From Oscillospiraceae bacterium (GTDB taxonomy: Bacteria > Bacillota > Clostridia > Oscillospirales > Ruminococcaceae), in NCBI GenBank assembly GCA_022766785.1, contig JALEOL010000052.1:1-41191 (forward strand): a stretch of DNA of 41,191 nt, given 5' to 3'. The notes beneath the pieces were generated by a model. The model did not search any database. It worked only from the letters and a program-made list of their open reading frames with translations, and was not told the origin of the DNA. Shown here piece by piece: positions 32,022 to 40,960 of this stretch; the stretch's first letter is position 1; each line of letters opens with the position of its first letter. The position numbers were made by a program, and so were the translations under genes.

Positions 32022-33035
32022 TCACCAGGTCACTCTGTCAAGCCGCATGGTGGCGACTGCGTTCAGCCCGGAGTCCGCAACATGCCCTGCCTGATACTCA
32101 TAATAAGCCTGGCAGCCTATCATCGCGGCGTTGTCTCCGCACAGGGATATCGGGGGGTAATACACCGTCATGCCGTTGTAGTCGGCTCTCTGCTGAAGCA
32201 TGGCGCGCAAGCCGGAATTCGCCGCAACACCGCCGGCAAGCGCCAGCGTCTTATAGCCGTATTCCTTTGCGGCGGAGATGAACTTCTGCGTGAGTATATC
32301 CGCGACAGTGTACTGAAAGCACGCCGCAAGGCTGTTCACATCGACTTCCTCGCCTTTCTGACCGGCGTTGTGGATAAGGTTTATCACCGCGGTCTTTAAC
32401 CCCGAGAAGCTGAAATCGTAGGGATTTGCGGTATGTGGGTGGGGCAGCTGGTATTTCTTCCGGTCACCGGACTGCGCCGCCTTGTCGATGTGCACTCCGC
32501 CGGGATAGGGATAACCCATAGCCCTTGCCGCCTTGTCAAAGGCTTCGCCGGCGGCGTCGTCCACGGTCTGCCCGATAGTCTCAAACTCCGTCCAGCTGTT
32601 GACCCGGACGATATGACTGTGGCTTCCCGAGGCAACCAGGCAGAGGTATGGCGGCTGCAGCTCCAGGTGCGCCAGATAATTCGCGGCGATATGTCCCCGG
32701 ATATGGTGCACCGGAATAAGCGGCTTGCCCAGCGACAGCGCCAGTCCCTTTGCGAAATTCACTCCCACCAGAAGCGCCCCGATAAGCCCCGGGGCAAAGC
32801 TTACGCCTACCGCGTCCACGTCCTGCGCTTTCATTCCTGCCTTGTCCAGAGCCTCGCGGACTACCCCCACTATGCTCTCGCAGTGGCGGCGGCTCGCTAT
32901 CTCGGGCACAACTCCGCCGTACAGCTTGTGCTCCTCTATCTGCGTTGCGACCACGGACGAAATTATCTCCCGCCCGTCCCGTATCACAGCCGCAGCCGTT
33001 TCGTCACAGCTGCTTTCTATTGCTAAGATATCCAT
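32022..33035 (-). CDS. tsaD: tRNA N6-adenosine threonylcarbamoyltransferase TsaD
   Basis: 337 residues. Forms t6A at position 37 of ANN-decoding tRNAs together with TsaB and TsaE, which are not in this window. ASKHA-fold motifs: ILAIESSCDETAAAV, the metal-binding VHHIRGHIAANYL, LVASGSHSHIVRV, DDAAGEAFDKAARAMGYPYPGG and ALAGGVAANSGLR. Length is typical. Preceded by AAGGA; it starts 36 nt after the DUF6062 gene and ends 10 nt before the kinase gene. Confidence 0.97.
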   Translation of the reverse strand: MDILAIESSCDETAAAVIRDGREIISSVVATQIEEHKLYGGVVPEIASRRHCESIVGVVREALDKAGMKAQDVDAVGVSFAPGLIGALLVGVNFAKGLALSLGKPLIPVHHIRGHIAANYLAHLELQPPYLCLVASGSHSHIVRVNSWTEFETIGQTVDDAAGEAFDKAARAMGYPYPGGVHIDKAAQSGDRKKYQLPHPHTANPYDFSFSGLKTAVINLIHNAGQKGEEVDVNSLAACFQYTVADILTQKFISAAKEYGYKTLALAGGVAANSGLRAMLQQRADYNGMTVYYPPISLCGDNAAMIGCQAYYEYQAGHVADSGLNAVATMRLDRVTW

Positions 33036-33071
33036 TTTTCTTTCCTTCTTCTGTTCTGTTGAATGCTGCGG

Positions 33072-33776
33072 TCACTTTACGTCCGGCTTCCTTGATGTGA
33101 GGAATTCCACCGCACGCTCTATCGAGCTTCTGACATGCTCCATTTCTTCGCTGTGCAGCTTTCCGGCGTTGCGGTAGTCGAAGCTGTTGCAGAAATCGTT
33201 GACGTCGCTGTTAAGCTCCTTTATGTAGTTCTCGACAAGTCTGTCCGTGGCTTCTATAAACGGCTTCTGGTCGGGCTTTGCCAGCTTGGTCTGCACATGG
33301 GACATCAGCAGGTTGTAGTGCGGAATGCAGATGTACTTCTGGGAGCTGTACAGGCTGCGGAACTTCGCGTCCTCGCAGAACATCTTGAATACGGTCTCCA
33401 GCATGTGCTCCACGCCCCAGTCCACCTTGCTGCATACAAAGCAGGTGTTCTCTATCTCGCTGCACTTCTTTGCCTTTGCGCCCTTTGTGAAGAATATGCT
33501 CTTCTTCTCGAATATCTCTCCGCGCAGGGTGCCCAGATATGTGTTCAGCATAAGCCCCAGGGACAGGCGGTTGTTCTGCTTTAACAGGCTGTTGAAATGG
33601 GTGTGGCAGAAGCCCAGGCGGTTGGTTTCCATGCGCACGTCCGGCTCCATCATCGCAGCGCCCATTATGTATTCGCTGATGTGCTGCTCAACGGTGTTCC
33701 TCATGGCACAGATTGGGCAGCCCTCCCTCGGCTCGAACACTTCGTTTATCGGTATGGTAAGTATGCTTTCTCTCAT
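33072..33776 (-). CDS. DUF6062 family protein, Cys-rich
   Basis: 234 residues, soluble. N-terminal SILTIPINEVFEPREGCPIC with a CPIC pair, then GFCHTHFN, CFVCSKVDWGVEHML and a C-terminal helical part (ENYIKELNSDVNDFCNSFDYR). This matches the DUF6062 family of Clostridia as I recall it. The paired CxxC-type motifs with HTH/PHYN histidines suggest metal binding, but no activity is known. AAAGGA lies six bases before the ATG. It heads the operon with tsaD; the leader contains a CGCTG/CAGCG hairpin near 33815-33830. Confidence 0.82.
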   Translation of the reverse strand: MRESILTIPINEVFEPREGCPICAMRNTVEQHISEYIMGAAMMEPDVRMETNRLGFCHTHFNSLLKQNNRLSLGLMLNTYLGTLRGEIFEKKSIFFTKGAKAKKCSEIENTCFVCSKVDWGVEHMLETVFKMFCEDAKFRSLYSSQKYICIPHYNLLMSHVQTKLAKPDQKPFIEATDRLVENYIKELNSDVNDFCNSFDYRNAGKLHSEEMEHVRSSIERAVEFLTSRKPDVK

Positions 33777-33837
33777 TGATTATCCTTTCTTTTTGCGTAA
33801 ATAAGATGAAAAGTCGCTGAAAAAACAGCGTATGCTC

Positions 33838-33866
33838 TTGAAATTATACTCTTATTGTATTATAAT
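33838..33866 (+). promoter_or_regulatory. Sigma-A promoter of the ogg gene
   Basis: TTGAAA (33838-33843), 17-nt spacer, TATAAT (33861-33866). Start near 33873, a leader of about 30 nt. Confidence 0.75.
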
Positions 33867-33901
33867 TAAGACAAATAATCAAGGGGTTTACGAAAATTTT
33901 T

Positions 33902-34693
33902 ATGGAACATATCATACATAACGCAAATTTCGATATCCGGCGGACGTTCCTGTGCGGTCAGTGCTTCCGCTGGAAAGAGGGCGCAGACGGTTTATTCTCC
34001 GGTATAGTCGGCGGAAAATATATCTCTGTGTCGCAGAATGGCAGTGAAGTTACGCTGCATAATGTACAGGAGCAGGATATCCCGTTCTGGGAGGACTATT
34101 TCGACCTGGGGACGGATTACGCCGGATTTATCAGCACGCTATCCGCGGACGAAATGCTGAATAAAGCCTGCGCCGCTTCGTCGGGCATACGCATTCTCAG
34201 GCAGGAGCCGTTCGAAACGCTCATCAGCTTCATAATCAGCCAGAACAACAATATCCCACGGATAGCCGGGATAATCGGCAGGCTGTGCGAAAACTTCGGC
34301 ACTGATATCGGCGGCGTGTATGCATTCCCGACTGTTGAGCAGATGTCAGGGCTGACTGCGGAGGATCTTGCGCCGCTGCGTGCAGGGTTCCGGGCGAAAT
34401 ATATCGTTGACGCCGTAAGCAAGGTGAACTCGGGGATAGTGGACTTTGACGGGATAAACAGTCTCCCCGTTGCCGAAGCACGGGAAAAGCTCAAGCTGAT
34501 AACCGGAGTGGGGGACAAGGTAGCCGACTGCGTGCTGCTGTTCGCGTTCCATAAGCTGGACGCTTTCCCGAAAGACGTCTGGGTAAAGCGGATAATGGCG
34601 CAGTATTACCCCGACGGGCTGCCGGAATGCACAAAAGGCATAGAGGGCGTGGCTCAGCAGTATCTGTTCGATTATGTGCGAAATCTCGCATGA
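33902..34693 (+). CDS. ogg: 8-oxoguanine DNA glycosylase (Ogg1-type, bifunctional)
   Basis: 263 residues. N-terminal domain FDIRRTFLCGQCFRWK is the OGG_N start; the helix-hairpin-helix GPD core has ISFIISQNNNIPRIAG, then ITGVGDKVADCVLLFAF and DAFPKDVWVKRI. K206 is the catalytic lysine of GVGDKVADC and D225 the conserved aspartate, so glycosylase plus AP-lyase activity on 8-oxoguanine is predicted. Shorter than the human enzyme but normal for Clostridia. The binding site AAGGGG lies 15 nt before the ATG, which is further than ideal, but the N-terminal match supports this start. A zinc-ribbon gene follows after 27 nt. Confidence 0.92.
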   Translation: MEHIIHNANFDIRRTFLCGQCFRWKEGADGLFSGIVGGKYISVSQNGSEVTLHNVQEQDIPFWEDYFDLGTDYAGFISTLSADEMLNKACAASSGIRILRQEPFETLISFIISQNNNIPRIAGIIGRLCENFGTDIGGVYAFPTVEQMSGLTAEDLAPLRAGFRAKYIVDAVSKVNSGIVDFDGINSLPVAEAREKLKLITGVGDKVADCVLLFAFHKLDAFPKDVWVKRIMAQYYPDGLPECTKGIEGVAQQYLFDYVRNLA

Positions 34694-34720
34694 TACCTGA
34701 TAACGAAAGGAAGTAATAAA

Positions 34721-35206
34721 ATGTTCTGTAATATGTGTGGAAACAAGATCGAAGAAAACAGCATCTTCTGCAACCGGTGCGGCGCACGAATGGATACCCG
34801 GGCAGCCGCTGCTCCTGCGGAAGCTCCGACTGCTCCTGCAGCAGCTGTTCCTCAGCCTGCGGAGGCTACGGTGCAGAATAACCCGGCGGCAGCTCCGATA
34901 AACTCCGGCGAACCGGCAGGCGGCAGCGTTCAGTTCGGCGGCACGGCAGGGATACAGTTCCCCGGCGCGAACAGCACCCCGGCAGAAGCGCCTGTCCCGG
35001 ACGCAGTTCCCCACCCGGTGGAGTCCGCAAGATCCGGCTGGAGCACGGAAGTACGCATTCAGGATAAGCCCCAAAAGCCTACGAAAGCCGAAAAGCCCAG
35101 GAAATACTACACCGGCGCGCACCTCGCCCTGTGCCTTGTCACTACCGGAATTATGGCGATGGCGGCAGGAGTGTTCGCGGCGCTGTATTTCATGACCGTG
35201 CTCTGA
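34721..35206 (+). CDS. Zinc-ribbon protein with a C-terminal membrane anchor
   Basis: 161 residues. An N-terminal zinc ribbon CNMCGNKI...FCNRCGARM (C3, C6, C17, C20) is followed by a low-complexity Ala/Pro/Glu linker of about 90 residues and one C-terminal helix (LALCLVTTGIMAMAAGVFAALYF). The ribbon would lie in the cytoplasm with almost nothing outside, as in tail-anchored proteins. Function unknown. GAAAGGAAG precedes the ATG; probably co-transcribed with ogg. The same domain opens the next, much larger gene. Confidence 0.82.
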   Translation: MFCNMCGNKIEENSIFCNRCGARMDTRAAAAPAEAPTAPAAAVPQPAEATVQNNPAAAPINSGEPAGGSVQFGGTAGIQFPGANSTPAEAPVPDAVPHPVESARSGWSTEVRIQDKPQKPTKAEKPRKYYTGAHLALCLVTTGIMAMAAGVFAALYFMTVL

Positions 35207-35254
35207 TACCGGAACAGGGTAGATTTACAGTAAATGTAATGTAATCGAAACCAC

Positions 35255-35284
35255 AAAAAAACCGGGTGAAAGTCCGGTTTTTTT
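35255..35284 (+). terminator. Terminator after the 161-residue zinc-ribbon gene
   Basis: AAAACCGG (to 35265) and CCGGTTTT (from 35274) with an 8-nt loop, ending in seven T. Confidence 0.85.
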
Positions 35285-35350
35285 CATATTAATATGCACA
35301 AAAACCCCCAGTCCTTATTATTTTATTTTACCAATTTTAGCGATATCAAG

Positions 35351-35379
35351 TTGACTTTTTTTGTAGAGTATAGTATACT
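35351..35379 (+). promoter_or_regulatory. Sigma-A promoter of the 877-residue protein gene
   Basis: TTGACT (35351-35356), 17-nt spacer, TATACT (35374-35379). Start near 35386, leaving a leader of about 78 nt with GGGAGG before the ATG. Confidence 0.75.
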
Positions 35380-35463
35380 TAATGTGGATATTTTTCTGTT
35401 TCAGGGAATACCGTTTGGTTCCTGACAGATCACAGAAAGAACACCAACTGGGAGGTTTACATA

Positions 35464-38097
35464 ATGTATTGTGAAAACTGCGGAAAAAAGCTGATACGCG
35501 GCTATCAGTTCTGCATGGAGTGCGGAACGCCTGTACCACCCGATGAAGACGAGGAGGAGCAGCAGTCCGATCAGCAGCCGGAGGCACAGCAGGGAACTGA
35601 AATGCCCGGTATCAAGCCGCTCGGCAGCGATGAGGGAACTCTGGTCTACTGCCCCACCTGCGGCATGAGAATGCAGAGATCCACCGACTTCTGTGAGAAA
35701 TGCGGCATGCGGCTTTCCGGGAACAGCCAGACGAACAGCGGCGTTCCACTGGTGAATTCCGATCCGCTGGGCGGCGATTTCACCGGCATTTCCGACAACG
35801 ACATCGCTCAGATCGACAATTTCGTGAACAACAGCGGCTTTAACGGCGGCGGTATCTCCTACAACACCGGATATCAGGATCATGGGATCGGCGGCGGTTT
35901 TGGCGGCGGCAGCCTCAACAGCGAGATTGAGGCGCTCAATCAGCAGTTCGCGAACCTCAATTCCACCGCCAGCGACATGCCGGCAATAAGCGCACCTCCG
36001 CGCCAGCCGGAGCCTGCTCCTGCGCCTGTTCCCACAGTTCCGGAGCCGGAGCCTTTCGCGCGCCGCGTGGATAACTTCTCTATGGAAGCAGGAATGCCCG
36101 AGACGCAGTTCCTCTCCGAAAGCGGTCTGCCCGTTATCAACGGAGGAGAAATGTCAGAGCCTGATGTCCCGGTAGAGCTTGAACACCACCTTGACGATAT
36201 CAATATCGACGCTCCGGCTTTCACTGCTCCGGCTTATACTGAGCCTGCTTACGAAGCGCCGACCTACACCGAACCTGTCGCAGAAGTTCCGACCTACAAT
36301 GAGCCTGTCGCAGAGACCCCAGCTTACACCAAACCTGTCGCAGAAGTTCCGGCTTACACCGAGCCTGCGTATGAAGCGCCGACCTATAATGAGCCTGTTG
36401 CAGAGACCCCGGCAAGCGATGTCACCGCACCCGAGGACGATCTTTCCACCGTGCTTCTCAGCAAGAACGATCAGCCCGACTACGACCGCACCGTAATGCT
36501 CAGCAGCCTAGCGCCTGCCAGCCCTGCCGGAAACGATGACCTCACCGATACTTCCGCGAACACAGCGGAGGACGGCGGCGTTGACCTCGGAAAGCTGGTA
36601 TACTGCCGCAACTGCGGTCAGGATATGTATGAGAAAGAGCCGGTGTGCAAGAACTGCGGCTCTCCCAACAAGTGGAACCAGAAACCGCTCAGACACGATG
36701 TGTCCGATGCGAAGAACACAAAGAAAAACGACGGCCCTGCAAAGCTGTTCGGCGTGATACCAATACCTGCCGTTATCGGCGGCGGCGTTGTGGTTGCCGG
36801 AGTAATCGCGCTGTTAGCGTTCTCCTCCGCTCCCAAGAATGATCCCGATCCGATAACAAAGCCCAACACTACCACCGCCTCCACTTCAGCTGACGCACAG
36901 ACTCCTGTTGAGAGCAGCCAGCCGGACGAGAGCAGTGCGGTCGATGTAACTTCCCAGTCAGAGCCAGTTACCGAGCCTGTGGAGATAGGGCAGGGCGACA
37001 CCGATCCGATAGTTACAGACAGCCGGTCTGACGACGTTTCCCAGCCGGACGAGAACAGCGTTCCCGAGGAAACAACAACTCCGTCCGACACCAGCAAGCC
37101 TGATACTACTTCTACCACGAAGCCTGCCACTACCACAAAACCCGGCACTTCCACCACCAAGCCTGCGACCACCACAAAGCCTGCTGCCACGACAAAGCCT
37201 GCGACCACGACCAAGCCCGTTACCACAACAAAACCTGCTGTGACTACACAGGCTCCGTCGTTCGGCAAGCCCTCCGCGACTGTATCCAGCGAGGATAAGC
37301 AGCGCGCGAAGATGCTGGACGCTTTCGAGGCTATATCCGCCGAGGTAGGAAAGGTGCATGTTTACGCCCAGGCGACTGAATTCGCTCTCGAAAACGGCAA
37401 GTCAAGGACATTCTACACCAGCTCCATGAGCAGCACGCTGTCCTCCGGCAAATCCAACGCGGCAAGTCTGCTAAAGGGCGCAAAGCCCAGCTCCGGCGAG
37501 CTTTCCTCCGCGTATTCCGCACTGGAGAAGCTGTATGACCTGTATGTGGATTATTACAACTATGTCACCACCTCCACAGACGGTGTGGATACCTACTCCT
37601 CAAAGGAAATAACAAAGTGGGACGCTTTCAACAGCTCGGTAAAGAACTCCTTCGGCTACTCCAAGCTCCAGACCAAGAATCAGACCGACTCCGACAAGTC
37701 CCGTACCTACTCGGATATCATGACGGACGCTTCCTCCGCCGCAGCTAACGCGGTAACGCAGTTCACCTCCGTCCAGGGCGCCGTTGAAAATCTCAAGAGC
37801 AGCAAGTACGACGACGAGGTAATGTCAACCATCTACAACACCAAGACCTCCGCGATACTCAAGGCTGCCGGCTACGCTCAGGTGGTAACGAACTACTACG
37901 GCATGCTGAGCTCCGGCGTTCCCTCCGCGTACAGCAGCGCAAAGACCGCACTTTCAAGCACCTCCTCTCACATTGATGAGCTTCTCGGCGTATTCACCCA
38001 GGCAGGCTACAACGACCTGTCCGGCTTCAAGAAAGAAGCAGCCGCTTCTATCAAGAAGGTAAACAACGATATCTACTCCGTAAACAGCTCTCTCTGA
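35464..38097 (+). CDS. Large multi-zinc-ribbon membrane protein with Thr/Pro stalk
   Basis: 877 residues. Three cytoplasmic zinc ribbons: residues 3-22 (CENCGKKL...FCMECG), about 62-83 (YCPTCGMRM...FCEKCGMRL) and about 380-400 (YCRNCGQDM...VCKNCG). Between the second and third lies an acidic low-complexity region with six 10-residue Tyr/Pro/Glu repeats. A membrane helix at about 430-452 (AVIGGGVVVAGVIALLAF) leads to a Ser/Thr linker, a TTTKP-type stalk (about 550-595), and an extracellular C-terminal domain of about 270 residues, Ser/Lys/Tyr-rich and probably helical, that I do not recognise. The topology suggests a sensor or scaffold linking the cytoplasm to the surface. Own promoter and terminator. 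Confidence 0.85.
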   Translation: MYCENCGKKLIRGYQFCMECGTPVPPDEDEEEQQSDQQPEAQQGTEMPGIKPLGSDEGTLVYCPTCGMRMQRSTDFCEKCGMRLSGNSQTNSGVPLVNSDPLGGDFTGISDNDIAQIDNFVNNSGFNGGGISYNTGYQDHGIGGGFGGGSLNSEIEALNQQFANLNSTASDMPAISAPPRQPEPAPAPVPTVPEPEPFARRVDNFSMEAGMPETQFLSESGLPVINGGEMSEPDVPVELEHHLDDINIDAPAFTAPAYTEPAYEAPTYTEPVAEVPTYNEPVAETPAYTKPVAEVPAYTEPAYEAPTYNEPVAETPASDVTAPEDDLSTVLLSKNDQPDYDRTVMLSSLAPASPAGNDDLTDTSANTAEDGGVDLGKLVYCRNCGQDMYEKEPVCKNCGSPNKWNQKPLRHDVSDAKNTKKNDGPAKLFGVIPIPAVIGGGVVVAGVIALLAFSSAPKNDPDPITKPNTTTASTSADAQTPVESSQPDESSAVDVTSQSEPVTEPVEIGQGDTDPIVTDSRSDDVSQPDENSVPEETTTPSDTSKPDTTSTTKPATTTKPGTSTTKPATTTKPAATTKPATTTKPVTTTKPAVTTQAPSFGKPSATVSSEDKQRAKMLDAFEAISAEVGKVHVYAQATEFALENGKSRTFYTSSMSSTLSSGKSNAASLLKGAKPSSGELSSAYSALEKLYDLYVDYYNYVTTSTDGVDTYSSKEITKWDAFNSSVKNSFGYSKLQTKNQTDSDKSRTYSDIMTDASSAAANAVTQFTSVQGAVENLKSSKYDDEVMSTIYNTKTSAILKAAGYAQVVTNYYGMLSSGVPSAYSSAKTALSSTSSHIDELLGVFTQAGYNDLSGFKKEAAASIKKVNNDIYSVNSSL
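36241..36420 (+). repeat. Six tandem 30-bp coding repeats
   Basis: Exactly six in-frame 30-bp units encode decapeptides such as EPAYEAPTYT, EPVAEVPTYN, EPVAETPAYT and KPVAEVPAYT. Units 1 and 5 and units 3 and 6 are most alike, suggesting past duplication of multi-unit blocks. Copy number is likely to vary between strains. Confidence 0.85.
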
Positions 38098-38103
38098 TAA
38101 AAA

Positions 38104-38130
38104 AAATCCCCCTGTTAACCGCAGGGGGAT
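38104..38130. terminator. Bidirectional terminator between convergent genes
   Basis: ATCCCCCTG (38106-38114) pairs with CAGGGGGAT (38122-38130); followed by CTTTT on the plus strand and by TTTTTTTT on the minus strand. Confidence 0.9.
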
Positions 38131-38133
38131 CTT

Positions 38134-39411
38134 TTAATTGTTTGCGTCAAACATCGAAAGCACTATTCCGGCAGCGCCGAAACGCACGAAAAAGTAATTC
38201 AGCCGCTGCTTTGTTTCATCAGACTGCACTATCCTGTCGGTATAGGAAAGCATCTGATAAAGCATAAAGAACATCACCCGTGCGGCGATATCCTCACCCA
38301 GCGCGAAATAATCCGAAAGATGATCCGCGGCAGAAGCCAGGTTCATCGCGTGCTCTTTTACCGGCGGCGGCAGCTGTGCAGAGCTTACGTCAAGCGCGGA
38401 ATAAACCTCGGACGCCTGTACCAGCTGCTCCTTTACCGCCATATCCACCTGCTCCATGGTAAGCCGTCCGCTCTCGCAAAGCTCCCGTATCTTCCGGCTC
38501 GCCTTTATGTAGATATCCGGGCTGTCCGGTTCCCTTGTCAGCTTCGGCATGATCTGCGGCGGCGCGAAAGGCTTGTCCGGCTCGGCTGTACGCGGAACCT
38601 CCCGGACTTCCCATACCGGGTCAGAGTTCACGGGGACTGTCTGTTCGGCAGAAAACGCCGCTGCTGCGGTCTGTGTTTCGCCGCGCGAATTTATCTCGGC
38701 TATGGAATCCAGCAGATAGCTCATCGTCTGCTCGTGCGTCATGTCATCAAGGTGATCCGGCTCGTCGGGAACAGGGTCGTGCCTGCCGCTGAGCCACTGT
38801 ATCTTCTCCTCGGTTATCTCAATGGAGGACGACGGTATCTCCGCCTTCGCCGCCTTTTTCGCCGCAGCTATCTCCTGCACTGCCGCAACTGCTGCCACGC
38901 TCATGGGTGGTATCTCCTCCCGGTGTTTTTCAGCGCTCCCGGTTCTCTGCGGAGCTTCCGTGCTATTCAGGGGATAGCCGGAATAATAGCTCAGCGCCTC
39001 GGCAGTCAGCTGCGCTTCAAGCTGCTCCCGGTCGCTGTCCTTCATATTGGCGCTCATTCGACAGACGGTGTTTATCAGCTGCCGCAGAAAGAACTTGTTC
39101 AGTCCGCAGTCGGATATCCTTATGCTGCTGTTCGGGGAGGATATCACAAGCTCGTCCTCAAACGGGGTCTCATAGCTTGGAAGTATCTCCGTCACACGGA
39201 CAGAGCGATAGTATATCTGCTGTGCGTCCGTGCCCAGCCTTATCACCATTCTGTCGGTGAGAAAAGCTATCCCACGGCTCCCGTCCCCCTGCGCGGACAG
39301 GTCGATGAACCCCGCCGTTTCCTCGGGCGGCGCAAAATTGCAGTATCTCGTTTCACGGCTTCCCGGAGAAACCTTTCCCCGGAAATCATTTACGGCGTCG
39401 CACAGCGTCAA
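38134..39411 (-). CDS. Unknown protein translationally coupled to pncB
   Basis: 425 residues, soluble. An N-terminal domain of about 130 residues looks beta-rich and PH-like (GIAFLTDRMVIRLGTDAQQIYYR, SVRVTEILPSYETPFED). A disordered Ala/Glu/Pro-rich middle and a helical C-terminal domain (about 300-425; EHAMNLASAADHLSDYFALG, then RLNYFFVRFGAAGIVL) follow. I do not recognise a family. The start is a TTG whose bases overlap the pncB stop as TTGA, with GAGG just upstream, so it is probably made by termination-reinitiation after pncB. It shares a bidirectional terminator with the zinc-ribbon gene. Confidence 0.7.
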   Translation of the reverse strand: MTLCDAVNDFRGKVSPGSRETRYCNFAPPEETAGFIDLSAQGDGSRGIAFLTDRMVIRLGTDAQQIYYRSVRVTEILPSYETPFEDELVISSPNSSIRISDCGLNKFFLRQLINTVCRMSANMKDSDREQLEAQLTAEALSYYSGYPLNSTEAPQRTGSAEKHREEIPPMSVAAVAAVQEIAAAKKAAKAEIPSSSIEITEEKIQWLSGRHDPVPDEPDHLDDMTHEQTMSYLLDSIAEINSRGETQTAAAAFSAEQTVPVNSDPVWEVREVPRTAEPDKPFAPPQIMPKLTREPDSPDIYIKASRKIRELCESGRLTMEQVDMAVKEQLVQASEVYSALDVSSAQLPPPVKEHAMNLASAADHLSDYFALGEDIAARVMFFMLYQMLSYTDRIVQSDETKQRLNYFFVRFGAAGIVLSMFDANN

Positions 39412-40862
39412 TTGTCCTCACCCCTGCCCTCGCTGTCAAGAAGCGAATGCTTGATATCCCACAGCTTCTTCGACAGATCAACGTAATATTTATGCGGATT
39501 TTCAAAGCGCAGCACCTCGTCCCAGAACGTGCCAAGCTGCTGCGCGCAATAGCTTCGTATTTCCTCCAGCTTCGGCGGAGCGTACACAAGCTCGCCGTTT
39601 CTGAATACCGGCACCTGCAGCTCCCTGACGGTGAAGTCGGTGAGCTGTTTCTTCTTCCAGGTGTAATCCGGGTCGAATATCGTCAGCGGCTTCGCGTCGT
39701 CGATAACCTCGTCGTAAACGCACAGCTGGTCGGCGATCGCCTTTCCGGTCTGCCTGCTGTAAAGCCGGTAGAGCTTCTTGTAATGCGGATTTGTGATCTT
39801 TGCGACATTCTCCGATATCTTGATCTTCGGGGTGATAACGCCGTTTTCCTCCACAGCCGCCAGCTTGTACACGCCGCCGAACACCGGCTCGCTGCTGGCG
39901 GTGATCAGCCGCTCGCCCACACCGAAAAGGTCTATCGCCGCACCCTGACTGAGCAGGTCGGAGATTATGTGCTCGTCAAGGCTGTTGGAGGCTACTATCT
40001 TACAGTCGGGATATCCGGCTTCGTCCAGCATTTTGCGCGCTTCCCGGGACAGATACGCGATATCACCGGAGTCAAGGCGTATTCCCTTTGGGCGTTTGCC
40101 TAAGGGCTTCAGCACATTGTCGAACGCCTTTATCGCGTTGGGAACGCCGCTTTTCAGCACGTTATAGGTGTCCACAAGGAGCGTTGTGCTGTCGGGGTAA
40201 GTCCGGCAGTAGCTCTCAAACGCTTCAAGCTCGGTGTCGAACATCTGCACCCAGCTGTGCGCCATTGTCCCCGTTGCCGGAACGCCGTACAGTTCGTCCG
40301 CAATAACACACGCCGTGCCAGAGCAGCCGCCGATATACGCGGCTCTCGCCCCGAGGACAGCTCCGCTCGCGCCCTGCGCCCTGCGTGAGCCGAACTCTGA
40401 AACAGCCCTGCCCTGAGCCGCCCGGACAATACGGTTCGCCTTAGTCGCGATAAGGGACTGATGATTTATCAGCAACAGCAGCATGGTTTCGATAAGCTGC
40501 GCCTGGATAGCCGGCGCCCTGACGGTGAGCAGCGGCTCTGACGGGAACACGGGAGTCCCCTCCGGCACAGCCCAGATATCGCCGGTGAATCTGAAATCGC
40601 GCAGATATTCGAGAAAATCCTCCCCGAAAATACCCTTTCCCCGGAGGTACTGAATGTCCTCCCCGGTGAAGCGCAGCCCCTGAATGTAGTTTATCACCTG
40701 CTCCAGCCCGGCGCAAATCGCATAACCGCCGCCGTCGGGCACCCTGCGGAAGAACACGTCGAAATAAGCGATGCGGTCGGCGTGCTTTGTGCGGAAATAG
40801 CCGTTGCCCATTGTGAGCTGGTAGAAATCACACAGCATTGTGCAGTTCTGTTCAGTTATCAT
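39408..40862 (-). CDS. pncB: Nicotinate phosphoribosyltransferase
   Basis: 484 residues. Joins nicotinic acid and PRPP to give nicotinate mononucleotide in the NAD salvage (Preiss-Handler) pathway; nadE at 7189 performs the last step. Motifs: N-terminal LCDFYQLTMGNGYF, EFGSRRAQGASGAVLGARAAYIGG, the phosphorylatable His in ATGTMAHSWVQ, VDTYNVLKSG, GIRLDSGDIAYLS and the phosphate site KIVASNSLDEHII, then DLFGVGERLITA. Long (class II-like) form with an intact C-terminal domain. AAAGGAG lies eight bases before the ATG. Its leader is unusually pyrimidine-rich. Confidence 0.95.
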   Translation of the reverse strand: MITEQNCTMLCDFYQLTMGNGYFRTKHADRIAYFDVFFRRVPDGGGYAICAGLEQVINYIQGLRFTGEDIQYLRGKGIFGEDFLEYLRDFRFTGDIWAVPEGTPVFPSEPLLTVRAPAIQAQLIETMLLLLINHQSLIATKANRIVRAAQGRAVSEFGSRRAQGASGAVLGARAAYIGGCSGTACVIADELYGVPATGTMAHSWVQMFDTELEAFESYCRTYPDSTTLLVDTYNVLKSGVPNAIKAFDNVLKPLGKRPKGIRLDSGDIAYLSREARKMLDEAGYPDCKIVASNSLDEHIISDLLSQGAAIDLFGVGERLITASSEPVFGGVYKLAAVEENGVITPKIKISENVAKITNPHYKKLYRLYSRQTGKAIADQLCVYDEVIDDAKPLTIFDPDYTWKKKQLTDFTVRELQVPVFRNGELVYAPPKLEEIRSYCAQQLGTFWDEVLRFENPHKYYVDLSKKLWDIKHSLLDSEGRGEDN

Positions 40863-40960
40863 GGTGAGGCTCCTTTTTTTGTTTTTTTTGGGGGTGGCTT
40901 TAAGTAGAGGGGGGATTGGGAGTTGTGGGGATAGAGAGTTATTGTGGGGGCAGGGGTTGG
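40863..40960 (-). promoter_or_regulatory. Pyrimidine-rich, G-poor leader of pncB
   Basis: Read on the minus strand this stretch is almost free of G apart from the ribosome binding site, with runs CCCCC, CCCC, CCCCCC and CCCCC separated by A/T. The opposite strand has at least five runs of three or more G within about 70 nt, enough for G-quadruplexes. No sigma-A promoter is evident, so the pncB start site is undetermined. It could be a structure-free leader, a site for an RNA-binding protein or a G4-forming control element. Confidence 0.4.

Noticed and set aside
36241..36420. CRISPR array
   Set aside because: The 30-bp units are contiguous, coding and have no spacers; no cas genes nearby.
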